From the NCBI RefSeq assembly GCF_000276665.1, contig NW_004955436.1, positions 21,145,479-21,209,478 of the forward strand: a stretch of 64,000 bases of DNA, read 5' to 3'. Source of the DNA: Chinchilla lanigera. Lineage: Eukaryota > Chordata > Mammalia > Rodentia > Chinchillidae. Below the pieces are notes generated by a model. It was given only the letters and a program-made list of their open reading frames with translations, ran no database searches and was not told where the DNA came from. Below are positions 11,694 through 22,744 of the stretch, in pieces. Every line of letters starts with the position of its first letter. Position 1 is the first letter of the stretch. The position numbers and the translations under genes were made by a program.

Positions 11694-12151
11694 CTGATTA
11701 AACGTTTGTAGGGCTCGGCTATTAATTAGCCCTGGGAAATGAGTTTTTAGATTAAAAAGATTTTCTTTTTGCAGTATTTGGTTTGCGTGTTTTTGTATTT
11801 GTTTATCAGTGAGTTGCTAACTACCGTCTAATCTTCTCCAGTCCAAGTTTCTGTACTTTTCAACATGAGAGAGAAGTGCGTATTTATTTTAACATAAGAT
11901 TTTTATGATTCTCACTCGGTCCCATCTTCTGTGTACTTAAAGCAGAGGGTTCTGTCGTCATCAGAAGGAGCAGACTGTGAGCCTTAGTGTAGACAGCTTT
12001 TGTCCATTGCCTCTGTTTTTCTCTGAAAATGTCATCTGAATGTTGCACTGCACGAGTCAATTCACCATAGAGCTTATGAAATAAAGCTTCTGATAAATTA
12101 AGTCTCTTTTCCTTCTCTGAGGAAAACAAAACCTTTACATAGGACCTGATT

Positions 12152-12297
12152 GGCCAGACAGAGGGACGCAGGCCTGTAATCCCAGTACCCAGCAGGCTGA
12201 GGCAGAAGAATCTCTGTAAGTGCAAGGCCAGCCTGGGCTCCATGGTGCATTCAGGACAAGCCTGAACTACATAGCAAGACCTTGTCTCAGAAAAAAG
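12152..12297 (+). repeat. B1 SINE
   Basis: The element shows GCCTGTAATCCCAGTACCCAG, GGCTGAGGCAGAAGAAT and GGCCAGCCTGGGCTCC. A second partial copy of that block (CAAGCCTGAACTACATAGCA) is the internal duplication of rodent B1. It ends TGTCTCAGAAAAAA. It lies in the distal NHSL1 3' UTR region. Confidence 0.9.
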
Positions 12298-12588
12298 CCA
12301 TGGGACCTGACGTATGACCGCAGGTACAAGAGCTTTTAACCTTCAGGGTAATTGTCTACAACATGGGGCACACAGATCACTTCTTGTGAATTTTAGAAAA
12401 GTAGTGATGGCTTTTGAATATGAAGTCTTCCCATAGCTACCTTAAAAAATTAGAATGTATATGGCTATCAGAAATTTTGAACTTAATATATACGTCATTT
12501 ATTTGAAGTTTAGATAAGCAACATTAAAACTAATGATAAAAACCATTAATATACCCCTTCTTAAAGATATGTTTTTAAATTTGCATTG

Positions 12589-12594
12589 AATAAA
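12589..12594 (+). promoter_or_regulatory. NHSL1: Candidate distal NHSL1 polyadenylation signal AATAAA
   Basis: This AATAAA would give a 3' UTR of about 1.9 kb. It is followed within 35 bases by T/GT-rich sequence (CTTTTGTTTGTGCATGTG). It is the last well-placed signal before the spacer. Confidence 0.4.
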
Positions 12595-12599
12595 ACAGT

Positions 12600-15179
12600 T
12601 GTAAAGTCACTATCTGAAACTTCCTTTTGTTTGTGCATGTGTTCTCTGAATCGTGAGATAGGCCTTTTCATACAGACTTGTGGAGTGCATTGCTACATCC
12701 AGACAGATCAGCGGAAAGCAGCAGGTGCCTGTGGGAGCTGTGAAGCTGGCAGAGAGGAGAAAGAACTCACAGGTGCTCACCGCTACCATCTGAAAGCTCA
12801 CACAGAAAAACAACTCTAAATACTGTCCTAAAGGGCTCAGCGTAAAATACAGATAGTAGTGACCGGTGGTTCAGATGCTGCGACGTGCGGAAAGATAGGA
12901 CAGTCACAGGCATGGGTGAAAATGAGAAGCAAGGATCTCTATTCACGCCCTAGCTACACTGTAGCCTCCGCGTGGCGTTTTGTTCCTCTGTGGGGCTCAC
13001 TTCTGTCAGTGGAGTGGAACTTGCTCAGAGCTCCCACGAGTAGCCTGGGCAGCCCTTCTAACCAGATAGTCTCAGGTGCCCCCGGACTGCATTATTTCCA
13101 CTTGGTTTTTTTTTCTAAGAGTTGGAAGAGAAACAAAAGAACACTGGGCTGCCAATCGGAAACAGAGTCAGCTTTGGTCTGATCGCTGTCCTCCTGTTGC
13201 TGAGGAAGATTGAAATCTGTTGCTGCTCTTGTGAGGCTCAGTGTACATGTGTCCCTCCATGTCTGTGGAGTCCGCGCCTACGATGCAACTCACTGCAGAT
13301 CCAAAATAGCTGGGAAAAATGCATCTGTGCTGAACACGGGGGCTTGCTTGTCATTCCATAAGCAATACACAGTGACTGCTTTTCACAGAGGTGGTTTAGA
13401 GGCGATTTAAAGTATGTAGGAGGATATGTAGGTTACATACAAATACTATCGTTTTACTGTTGTGTTTATGTGGGAAGTCACAATGGCAAAGACACGGAGG
13501 CATTTCTGTGTCTCCGTCTAATTCCCCACCACAGGTGTCACCTCTGCTCTGTGGTATGCTGGGAGGACAAGTAAACTACTGGATTGACCGTTGTGGGTTT
13601 TCAGCCTACCTGTGAATAGTTACTTATATGGCTGAGATTCCACCATGAAATAACCACAGAAGCATAATTTGATAAATATCAGGCTATGGGGTGGGGAGGG
13701 AAGGTCTTTTGAATAAAGCATGGACGTGATTCTCAAGGTTCAATTTCCTTAAGCTAGTTACTATAAGGCAGTTTCTTTCAATGAGTGCTGTACTCTACCT
13801 TCTTAACAGACCAGCCCTTATTTGCAGACCAAGGTCCAGAGCGATCTGTAGTGATTTGTTTAGCAATGAGAAAAAGTCCTTTCCTAGGAGGCTATCATGG
13901 AAGGGCTTAAACCTAATGAGGAAGATGCACAGTGACTATCCTGACAAATCTTTGTCCACACTGGAGTCTGTGCAAATGGCAAGGAGTCCCAGCTTGGGCG
14001 AACCCGACCCCATCACTGCGGACTGGCTGAGTCATTCGGGCTGGCAGTGTACCAACCAAACCGCCACACCTCGTAGGCTCCCCTGCGGTCACCAGGACCA
14101 GGGGCTTTGGTCAGCTTTGGTCTGCAAGACATGGGCAGTATTCTGGAAATGTCCAAGAACCTTTGTTTCCTTATACAGATGCTGTCTCTTCCCCTTCTGG
14201 CTTCTCCCGTGTCTCCCTCAAATGGAAGGGAGGCTGGGGAAGGAATGTTTCACGGACTGAGGAGAATGGAAGCCATGTGTCCTGGATGGCAGAGGAGAAA
14301 TGAGCCTGACTGTGGACAGATCCAGTCACAGCCCCAGCCCTGGGCGGCCTAGCCAGACACAGTGGATAAGCCACATCCATAGCTGAGCCACAGAACCCAT
14401 CGCCCCTGAGCTGGTCCCTAGGGAGGGCTCCGTGGACCCAGCTAAGACTCCAGGTGAGGAGGGTTTTACCAAGCAGGACAGTCGGCAGAACAGAGACCCT
14501 CCAAGTGGAGGGGATACGGGGAGCAAAGGCACAGAGGCTGAGAGTTAGAGGAAGCCGGGCAGCTGACCCGAGGCCTCAGGAGAACACAGTGGAGCAGGAG
14601 ACTGGAAAGGTGATCCGGCGAGAGCCTGGGAAAGGCCTGGGCTGGGATTCCAAGGAATTTGGGTTTTGTTTTGCAGTGTTGGGAAATGAAGGCTTTTAAG
14701 GAGGGAAGTGATGTGAGGAGTCATGCTTCTTAGCCTCTTCTCAAGCTATGCTGTCTCTCAGTGACCTCATATATATTCCTTCTTAGGGAATATATATATA
14801 TATATATTAGGGAATGCATCTGCATAAGGAAATACCTTAGGGAATATATATATATATTCCTTCTTAACCTCTGTCCTGATTTCCTTCACAGTGCATATGA
14901 CTTACTTCTTGCCCCCACCATGTAAGGTGGCTTAACTCCTCGCACTGTTCAGGATCAGCTGCCCTGGATGTATAGTGTCTCTTCTTGCTTGCTGGTCCCC
15001 GGACACAGGTATCCAAAATACCCAGGTGGCAGCAGTAGATTTCATAGTTCCTTGCGACCTTGCTATGTATGTCCCATTCTGCAGGAGTCAGAATGGGCCG
15101 TGGGCCAGTGCTGGGAGTCTGTATGTGTTTTACCTCTCCTCTGTTACAAGATGAATGACCCTAGCACACCACCCAAAAC
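12600..15179. other. Spacer between NHSL1 and HEBP2, left part
   Basis: I see no gene here. The content is unique-looking sequence plus an AT-rich inverted-repeat tract at 14767-14868, listed separately. Short open frames lack family similarity and codon signal. Confidence 0.6.
14767..14868. repeat. AT-rich inverted repeats able to form hairpins
   Basis: Two (TA)n tracts are each bracketed by complementary arms. ATATATATTCC faces GGAATATATAT across TTCTTAG, and GGAATATATATATATATTCC is itself palindromic. The flanking words CCTTCTTA recur on both sides. Confidence 0.85.
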
Positions 15180-15189
15180 TCTGCCTTTT

Positions 15190-15488
15190 TCTTTCTTTTT
15201 TTTTTTTTGTCTTTTTGAGACAGGGTCTCACTATGCAGTTCAGGCTGGCCTTGAGCTCACTTGTAGCCCAGGTTGGTCTTGAACTCACAACGATCCTCCT
15301 CCCTCAGCCTCCTGAGTGCTGGGATTACAGGCGTGCGCCACCAGGCCTGGCTTTTTTAAAAAAAGATGGTTTCACTCTATAGTTCAGGCTGGGCTTGAAC
15401 TCACTTTGTAGCCCAGGCTGCCCTCAAACTCATAGCCATCCTCCTGCCGCAAGTGCTCGGACTCAGGCACGCTCCACCATGCCTGGCA
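15190..15488 (-). repeat. Tandem B1 dimer (two B1 units, antisense) with shared target duplication
   Basis: Two antisense B1 units lie side by side at 15196-15351 and 15366-15487. Each shows the antisense B1 words (AGTTCAGGCTGG, TTGAACTCAC, CACCATGCCTGGC or CACCAGGCCTGGC). The pair, not each unit, is flanked by the perfect direct repeat TCTGCCTTTT (15180-15189 and 15489-15498). This implies insertion as one dimer. Confidence 0.85.
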
Positions 15489-15559
15489 TCTGCCTTTTCC
15501 TTGCAGAAAGACTACAAGAGATTTTTTTTTTTTTCAGTTATCTTTCAATATCATCCCTC

Positions 15560-15720
15560 AATGAGTAAGGGTCATTTTCTTCCTTTTTTTCTCAGTACTT
15601 GTTTGTAGTACAGATGCTTACATGCCTTATGGGGAACCGGTACATGTACATAATACATCTTAATTCCTTTTTTCCCATCTCCTTTCCCTTCCTGTCCTCC
15701 CGCCCCCAGAGAAGGTCACT
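15560..15720 (-). mobile_element. LINE-1 3' end fragment (antisense)
   Basis: The words AATGAGTAAGGGTCATTTTC, CCGGTACATGTACATAATAC and CCCATCTCC-rich sequence are the complement of the LINE-1 3' ends at 9368 and 26295. It is a short 5'-truncated copy. Confidence 0.55.
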
Positions 15721-17380
15721 GTAGTTCGGATAAAGCAGGCCCAACTTTCTTCCTCTTCCTTCAGTGGATCACACAGTTTCTCCTGACACCACAGGGAGGG
15801 AGGGAAGTGGGTGCAACCGTGGGGACATGGTGGTTGGGCCGCTGCTCCCACGGCTTGCCAATGTTTTCCGGTCCTGTTGAGACTGCTCCTGATGTGTCAA
15901 TTCCATCTTACGATAGACTCCTGCCAACGGGATGCTTTGGCGGTTCTGATAGAGGACTCAGATTAAGTGGGCGGTTCTGAGCACACCCTCATTGTGGCAT
16001 CTCATTATTCCGTCTCTACTGGGACCTAGCATGCCACTCTCTGCGGCAGTTAGCACAGCATCACCTCAGGAAACCCCTCTGGGTCTTGTTAGATACTTCA
16101 CACCATACATTTTCTCACCACTGACATCTCCAATACTACAGGGTCTGCGGGGTCACATGATTTAAGCCGCCAAACTCTTTTACAGCTCTCACTTCTAGGT
16201 TTCCTGTTACTGATTGATTTTTCTCTACTTGTGAATCATTATCTTTCTGGGTTTTCTTTTTTCTGTGTCTAATTATTTTTTATTGCATGTTAGGAATTGT
16301 GGACTTTATTTTGTTTGTTGATGGATTTGGTTGCATTCCTTAAATAGCACTGGTCTTTGTTCTGGTTAGAGTTCTCCTTTCAAAGCTTGAGATATGTATA
16401 CCCTTCCTCCTCTCATCCACTCTTCCTGACAAATTCTGCCCATCTTAGTCTCCTCTGATCTCTGCCTTCTCAACGCAGCAGGACCAAGAGTCTTTCCTTG
16501 ACTTCCTCTCCCTGCTTTGCCAACTAGTAACTGCCTCTGAGCCATTAGTGTGGGAGACTGGTGGGTGCATCTGCCTTTCCTGTTCTCTCAGAGATCACAC
16601 TCTTGTACTCTGCACTCTCGGTGTCTGCAAACCACCATGATACATATCTTGTCTGGGTTTTCAGTTGTTAAAATAGAAGGGTAAATTGAGTTCCTGTTTT
16701 ACCATCATAGGCAGAAGATGTTCCCCGCGAGGTCCTTGAAAACCACTGCTCCAGGCCCTCCTGCTTGGGGCAGATGGGATTCACTCTTTCCCCACAGGTC
16801 GAAGAGCCAAAGTGAGTGTTCCACTTGTCAGGTGTGCGGTTGTCAGTGGTGAGTTCAGGGGTGAGGGACGTAACCAGTGGTGAGCCTGCAGACCCAAGTC
16901 AAACCTTGGTTAGTTAGAACTACGTTATTTTCTAGCCTCCCAATTAGAAATTGAATTGAGTTTCATGGGGAATGAGGAGTGTCATTACACTTCGAGTTTC
17001 TGGGTTTCCTGTGTTAATATGGACCCCTCTGTATCCAGGTTTTCCTCCACTGTGTGGCCACTTGCACAAATGGCCACAAGTCCTGTCAGGAAAAGACGGA
17101 GAATCACTACGGTGCACACTTGTGGCCACGTTGCAGGGACTGTCCTCAGGGCCCAGCATCCTCTTCAATTGTGAGCTTTGGGTCAGAAAACTGTCTCAGC
17201 CCTGGGAACTGGGAAATGAGTCATGGTGGGTTTCTTGATCGGTGCGATCTCTCTCAGCCTTGTGCTCACCCATCTTGCCTTCTTCTGATTATATATAAAA
17301 CACTGCCTTTATTGCCCACCCATATGTTACACTTTGGGGCTTATTTTACAAAGGGAACAATATAATACAGGACACATATT
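15721..17380. other. Spacer with weak antisense LINE-1 similarity
   Basis: The part at about 16190-16400 has words such as TTATTGCATGTTAGGAATTGTGGA, which resemble antisense LINE-1 3' regions. The rest is unrecognised. No gene is supported. Confidence 0.4.
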
Positions 17381-17382
17381 TA

Positions 17383-17590
17383 AAAAAATAACCAAAAAAA
17401 GCAACCAAAAAAGCAAAAAAAAAAAAAGGCAAGAAAACCGGCCAAAAAACAAAAAACCAAAGAACCTGCCGAAGGCCCGGAACCCAACAAAAAGGTTTAA
17501 AAGAAGCCAACCGAAAAACCAAAACCCAAAAAAAAGCCCCCCAAGCCGCCAAAAGGAAGCCCAAAACCCAAAAAAAAAACCCAAGCAAGC
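17383..17590. repeat. T-depleted A/C-rich low-complexity tract
   Basis: About 200 bases consist almost only of A, C and G with many A runs (AAAACC, CCAAAA, GCCAA patterns). Only a handful of T bases occur. Because every stop codon on either strand needs a T here, the tract is open in all six frames, so long open frames over it are not evidence of coding. It could be an eroded A-rich tail or a local assembly error. Confidence 0.8.
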
Positions 17591-17695
17591 CCGGTTCAAA
17601 AGGGCGTGTTAGGAGACCGAAAGGTCAGTGGTGGGAGCTAGAAAGTCTGTGCCAGCGAGATGAAGGATCTGTGATAGCAGGCTGAGGGATCTGAA

Positions 17696-18035
17696 CTGGA
17701 GCCAGGAAGCGATGCTCAACGTAAGAAGCAGAGCTCCCCGGAAGCTCTGTGAGGTCCATAGCAATCCTCAGCAACAGTGAGGTCCCAAGCTCCTCCAAAG
17801 ATCAAGCCAACTGAGTTCCCATCAAGAAAGCCAATGTAACAAGCTTCTCCAGGAGATTGAGTAGGGAACCATCTTCCCCTCTGGAGCCAGGAAGCACTAC
17901 TCAGAGTGAGAACCAGAGCTCCCCCAAAGTGAACCGAAGCCATTCTCAGCAACAAGGTCCCGAGCTCCTTGGAGGATGAAAACAGCCAAGTTCATCAAGA
18001 AAGCCAGCATGACACGCTCTTCCAAGAAAACCAAC
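17696..18035. repeat. Imperfect tandem duplication, ~185-base unit, two copies
   Basis: Copy 1 starts CTGGAGCCAGGAAGCGATGC at 17696 and copy 2 starts CTGGAGCCAGGAAGCACTAC at 17881. Both then share AGAGCTCCC, CTCAGCAACA, AGGTCCC, GAGCTCCT or AAGCTCCT, and CATCAAGAAAGCCA in the same order. The element family is not recognised. It may be part of a lineage-specific LTR or transposon running on to about 18230. Confidence 0.8.
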
Positions 18036-18140
18036 AGCTCCTTGCAGCTTCTCTCCACTTCCAACAGGCTCCCAGCAGCTTCCAGCAGCTTCTACCAGCT
18101 CCCAACAGCCTCCCTCAGTTCCCAACAGCCTTCTTCTTCT
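18030..18140. repeat. Short CAGC-rich degenerate tandem repeat
   Basis: About eight degenerate units built on CCAACAGCTCC / CCAGCAGCTT follow the 185-base duplication. It looks like a small decayed minisatellite. Confidence 0.6.
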
Positions 18141-20534
18141 CCAGTTCTGCCTCTTATGCTGCTGGCAACAATCCTCAGTTTGGCCTCCCACACCCAGCAC
18201 CGTGCTTACTCAATTCAGCTGGGTGTTAGAAGTTGACCACCAGCTGTCAATCCACCACACCATCTATATTGTCCCTAGGGAAACGGTGTTCTGTTAAGCA
18301 TCTCCACAAGAATTCACAGGCCAGGCTGCTGGCTGCCATTTTGAATTTGGAGGTTAACATGATAATGAGAACAAAGTGATTCCTGCAGTCACCATTGGCT
18401 CCTGGTCTTTTGGAGGCCCTCATATTGCTCTCAGCAAGCCCCAAGTTCCATCACAGCCTTTCCTGCCGGTGTGGGACTGCAGAGGAGTCACCACTGAGCT
18501 CCTTGGCCATGCGTATACCTGTCACCGTGCATTCTCCATGGCTTAGATGAACGATGGCCCCCCTTGGCCTTCCTCAAGAGAATACACTCTCCCAACAGGA
18601 CAGCTTTCTCCATGTTACCCATTTCAGCCTGCCCCTTGCCCAAGCCCTCTCATTCCTCTACTGTTCGACAAACCCAGGTTTTCCAACATTTCTGTCATTC
18701 TTCTAGGCTTCTATGAGCCTCTGCAGAGCAGTGAGTTTGCCCTGTCCTCTGCTGTGCATGGTCTTTTTTCATGGCTGTAAATCCTGTATCTTAAGAATTA
18801 TCCCCCAGTCAAGAAGCTCCTCCCGTGTGTGGTGTCACCCAAGCCAGGCTGAGGCTGAGAGGGAGTTAGAAGCATAAGGATGTGTGGTGAAGCTGCTCCT
18901 CCGAAAGGGCAAGGACTGAGCAGATGCCCCATCAGATTGCAATACAGAGCTGACAAGGTGTGAGCCAGTCCACCTGGGAGACCCAGAATGAAGGCTGTTT
19001 CTTAGAGGAGTCTGGAGCCAGAAATGGCTCAGTCTTGTACCACCACCTTGCTCACTCGCTGACTGAAAGTTGGCAGGAAAATGCACGCATTCAGCTACCC
19101 TTGCCTTGCCCAGTGACGGGCTGGGTCCTCCCCTCAGAATGGTCTGCCCTTGTCTTACAAGATGGTGTGTACTTCCTTGAAGGTAAATCTGAATGGCTCA
19201 CTCCTGTGTGGCTGGCTGTCTGCCCCAACTCCAAATCCCTCAAAAGAACTGACCGTTCTTTGGTCCCCCTAACAAGTAAGTGTCAGAAATAGTCAATGAC
19301 AACTTGGCACCAGTAACCCCACTTCTAAAGCAGGCTTCTAAATCCCGCCCGTCAGCAGTAGCCCTCACTTTGCTTACTGTACCTCCACAACTAAAGCTCA
19401 GTCAACCCCTGAATGCACTTGAAAGTCTGTTAATCCTTGAACTCTCCCTTTCCTAAAACTCTGCATAGGGTCAGCAATTTGCCTTATCCAGACAGACGGT
19501 GCCCTACAAGCCCAGCTCTCCAGCGCAGTATGCACAGCGTTGTGCTGTGGGCACTGAACGTGCCTCTTCCTTTGTCACCGCCACTGCTGCCCAGAGCGCT
19601 CCCCTTCTGTCTGCCCTGGCGTTTATCTTTCACACCGCCAGGGTCTCTTCTTTGGAGAGACCTTTCCTGGCCACGCTGTGTGACGTCCGCCATATCCCAG
19701 CCACTAGCGTGGTGCCTGGAACATAAGAGGGCTCTATAGTGACCTAAAGAATGAGAGCAGAAGGGGGAGACAGCAAAGATGCACCCACAGCGGTAGCAAG
19801 CATTAGATCAGCAGCACAAGCAGAAGATGGAGACTTAGAAAAAAGCCTAGGCACAATTTCCATGGATAAGGGAAGAAAAAAAAGAACGCAAAAGAAACAT
19901 CAACGTAAGGGGTGTTTTGCAATCAGTGCCAGCTACAAAATTAAACTGCTTCATTGCCGTGAGAAATCATCTCTGAGTTGATCAACTTAAGCCTGGAAAA
20001 TGTTTTATCTTATGTTTCAAGGAGGAGGAGGGGGAAATGAATATGAGTAGTACAAAATCAGTTATTTTTCTTGAACATATTTCAGATTACAGTAAGTCCT
20101 GGTCATTAGAAATTTGCTTCTCATTTAAAATGGAATTTAGTGCCTAAGCAAGCAATGCACGTTTCATTTAGGACTACGGGGTAAATATTAGAAATACTTG
20201 GCACATAGCAGCAGAGGTCAGTATGGTAGACATTCATCTGTAAAAGGGCTAGAATTAGTCAGTTAGTGATGGTAAGTGTGCTATAAAAGAAACCTCATTC
20301 CTTTTTGGCAAGCATCAATATGCAAAGAATCAAATTCAATGTGCAATTCAAGAAGATTCCTTCAGGAAATAACTGCCTGAAATTTTAAAATTTATATTGA
20401 TAATAATTTCAAAGCCAGAAATCTAGCTTGGTTTTGTATTTTTTAAAAAATCACAGTCTCAGTCATCTCTGAAATCATAATCATGGGAATTATTTCTATG
20501 TGGGAAGAACCCCACCAGTGTGCCCAGGAGGTGA
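18141..20534. other. Spacer, no gene seen
   Basis: The sequence is largely unique. The part at about 19560-19740 resembles an antisense L2 tail (CTTTGGAGAGACCTTTCCTGGCC and GTGGTGCCTGGAACATAAGAG). Open frames up to 110 codons lack recognisable content. Confidence 0.5.
19560..19740 (-). repeat. L2-like relic (antisense)
   Basis: GAGACCTTTCCTGGCCACG and a TGCCTGGAACATAAGAGGG ending match the usual wording of antisense mammalian L2 3' ends. The copy is old and diverged. Confidence 0.45.
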
Positions 20535-20705
20535 AGCTGTAAATAGCGCGAGCTCAGGAGTCAGACCACCTGGCCTCCAACCAGTCTCTGCCCTCTTGTC
20601 CAAGGCACGTTACCTTACAGTTCTGTGCCTCAATGTCCTCATCTGTAAAATGGGATCATCAAATGTGCTGTTTTGAGAGTTGAGTGTGAGAAATTCAGGC
20701 AAAGC
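20535..20705 (+). repeat. MIR SINE relic
   Basis: AGCTCAGGAGTCAGACCACCTGG, GTTCTGTGCCTCAATGTCCTC and ATCTGTAAAATGGGATCAT are characteristic MIR core and 3' words in the right order. Confidence 0.85.
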
Positions 20706-20904
20706 ATTTGGAACAGTGCTTAGAAGGTAATCCATAAGTATCAGCCATGGAAACATTAACTGTGGGGATGGTGTTCTGCATCTGGGTCAGGGAGATTAAC
20801 CTTTTAAAACTTTTAATAATTTTAGTAGTATTTCTTGGCAGTACACCGTGATCACATTCATCAGAGGGGGCTGGTGCGTGGACATAAGGCATCTCACCTC
20901 TTTT

Positions 20905-21165
20905 TAATCCCCTTCCCCTCCCTCGGTCCCGTCTTTGGTCCCCTTCCCATTTGCAAAAGACCTATCTCCCTGTATCCTATTATCTTCTCTTTTATTTTGT
21001 TCCTTATTTAGACTTTGGGTTTTTCATATAAAAGAAACCATGAGATATTTAGGCTGGTGTGCCTGATTTACTCCATCCATATGGTCTCAAGGTGCATCCT
21101 TTTTCTTACAAGTGACCCATGTTTCTTTCTTTATGGCAGAGTATACTCCAGGGAGACTAATTTTA
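20905..21165 (-). mobile_element. LINE-1 3' fragment (antisense)
   Basis: The words TTTTCATATAAAAGAAACCATGAG, ATATGGTCTCAAGGTGCATCC and TTATGGCAGAGTATACTCC are the complement of the sense LINE-1 3' ends in this window. It is truncated. Confidence 0.6.
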
Positions 21166-21735
21166 AGAGCTGCATAATGTTAGGGCTGAAGGGACCTTAG
21201 GCATCATCTTCCCCTTCCAACCCACTGGATGTGCTGATCTCCGAGCCAGGCAGTTGCCTCCGAAAAGTGAACATGGGGCCGCTGTTGGGACAGACAATGA
21301 GGGGAACAGGCGCCTGTATCCTCATGGGCACCTTGAACCATCAGGAAGTTGCTGAGCTCACTGCTCATCTCCCTGCTCCTAGAGCCACCATCCCTGGGAC
21401 ACAATGGCCCCCCTTGTGCCCTTCCTAGACAAGCTGCCAGTGACCGGCTGCCAGAGCCCTGACTGTGACTCATCTTTCCCAGGACAAACACTTCCCAAAC
21501 CAGTCAGGCAAGGACTTCTAACCTCCTTGATCCTGCAGCAGCCGACTCTTTGAATAACTAATCATTTTACACAACCTCTAGAAATGTGTGCTATATGAAA
21601 TCCTTTAAAAATTTGAGTGGATTTTAAAAGTGTTCGTTTGTGTACATTTCTGCAAGAAACACACCTTGAGTTCCAAGCAGAAAAAGGAGTCCCTAACTTC
21701 ACAGACTTATTCTCTGTTCCAAAATATCAGCACTT
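21166..21735. other. Spacer, no gene seen
   Basis: A short MIR-like word (GGGCTGAAGGGACCTTAGGCAT at 21184) is the only recognisable item. The rest is unique sequence. Confidence 0.5.
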
Positions 21736-21893
21736 TTAGTCAGGCATGATACTGCATGCCAGTCATCTCACCACTCTGGGAAGCTGAGGCAGGAGGATTC
21801 CGGCAATCAGCAACTTTTCTCAAGAAAATAAAAAGGACTGGAATATAGCTTAGTACGAAGACCCTGGGTTCAATCCTCAGTCCTGGAAAGAAA
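21736..21893 (+). repeat. Old B1-ID dimeric SINE
   Basis: A B1-like half (GAAGCTGAGGCAGGAGGATTC) is joined through AAAATAAAAAGG to an ID-like half (ACTGGAATATAGCTTAGTAC, CCTGGGTTCAATCCTCAGTCC). It has the same architecture as 6536-6730. It lies just downstream of HEBP2. Confidence 0.7.
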
Positions 21894-22058
21894 ATTTCAA
21901 CTTGGAGGGAAGCATTTTCTTGGTGGGGCATGGGCAGATAGAGAAGGCAGCTCAACAGAAAATGTAACAGTAGCAGCTGCAAACAGTCATGTATTTTTGT
22001 GTCCAATTGAATTTCCCCTCTCAGGCCTGTGCCTCAGTAGTTCCACACAGGACACATC

Positions 22059-22064
22059 TTTAAT
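22059..22064 (-). promoter_or_regulatory. HEBP2: Candidate HEBP2 polyadenylation signal (ATTAAA, minus strand)
   Basis: On the minus strand ATTAAA lies about 350 bases after the HEBP2 stop. No canonical AATAAA on the minus strand is nearer. Use is inferred, not shown. Confidence 0.35.
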
Positions 22065-22410
22065 GTTTTTACTGATACTATATACAGGGATAACATCCAC
22101 CCGATCCAAACCCAAGTAGAAGAGGCCGCATGATCATGATATGGTAAAGAAGGGGAAAATAACGCGATAGTTCCTGGTTCCTCACAGAAACACAGCCCAT
22201 CAGAGATGGCTGGCTTACACATTTACAGATCCGTCCCTCGGGTCTGTGTATCTACGGGAAGCTTCAAGCATTCAGAAAGGTACATGGGAAATCAGAGCAC
22301 TTTGTGGTGGGACCCCAGAGAGAAGGACTGACTAGACGCCGGCTTTCTCTAGCGGGGGTGTTGATGCGAACAGGAAGGTTTGACTGAGCTGTGAGCCTCC
22401 TTTCGCCGTC

Positions 22411-22609
22411 TCATGCGTTTGTTTCGGGGGCTTTGTTTTTCTGAATCAACCACACTTCATTATCTTTGTCAAGCAACTTGAAAGGACTGCTGTAGCTCGC
22501 AGTGTAGAACACTTTTTCATCGAAGACTTTTCCGTCTTCCCTCAAAATGCTTGCTAATGTCAAAAGTTGTTCTTGATTCTTCTGGGCGCTAGAGAATCCA
22601 TCGAAAGAC
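22411..22609 (-). CDS. HEBP2: HEBP2 exon 4 (C-terminal end of SOUL protein)
   Basis: The exon encodes SFDGFSSAQKNQEQLLTLAS onward to DNEVWLIQKNKAPETNA and stops at TGA (22411-22413 on the plus strand). It starts with the last base of an Arg codon (CG from exon 3, G here), after a minus-strand CCCTTTGTAG acceptor. The LASILREDGKVFDEK stretch corresponds to the region reported as BH3-like in human HEBP2. The last six to eight residues differ from the human end as I recall it. 65 residues are encoded. Confidence 0.97.
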
Positions 22610-22647
22610 CTACAAAGGGAAAAGTGAGCAAATGTAAATGACTTTGT

Positions 22648-22744
22648 TTTTTTGAGACACAGTCTCGCTGCATAGTTCAGGCTGACACTGACCTTGCTGC
22701 TTAGCGCAGGGTGTCCTCGAGTGCGGGGGTTACAGGTGCGCGGC
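22648..22744 (-). repeat. B1 SINE next to HEBP2 exon 4
   Basis: Antisense B1 words are present: TTTTTTGAGACACAGTCTCGC, TAGTTCAGGCTG and GGTTACAGGTGCGCGGC. The element is in the same orientation as HEBP2 and its A-tail ends about 38 bases before the exon 4 acceptor. Confidence 0.85.

Larger units (their letters stand above)
10677..12600 (+). other. NHSL1: NHSL1 3' UTR (extent inferred)
   Basis: Sequence after the stop starts GC-rich (to about 11060) and becomes AT-rich, which is usual for a 3' UTR. Several AATAAA signals are present: 11372-11377, 11688-11693, 12079-12084 and 12589-12594. A B1 SINE lies at 12152-12297, so only the longest form would contain it. Which signal is used cannot be told from sequence. 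Confidence 0.6.

Noticed and set aside
17327..17612. Open frames of about 90 codons on both strands
   Set aside because: They result from near absence of T, which removes all stop codons on both strands.
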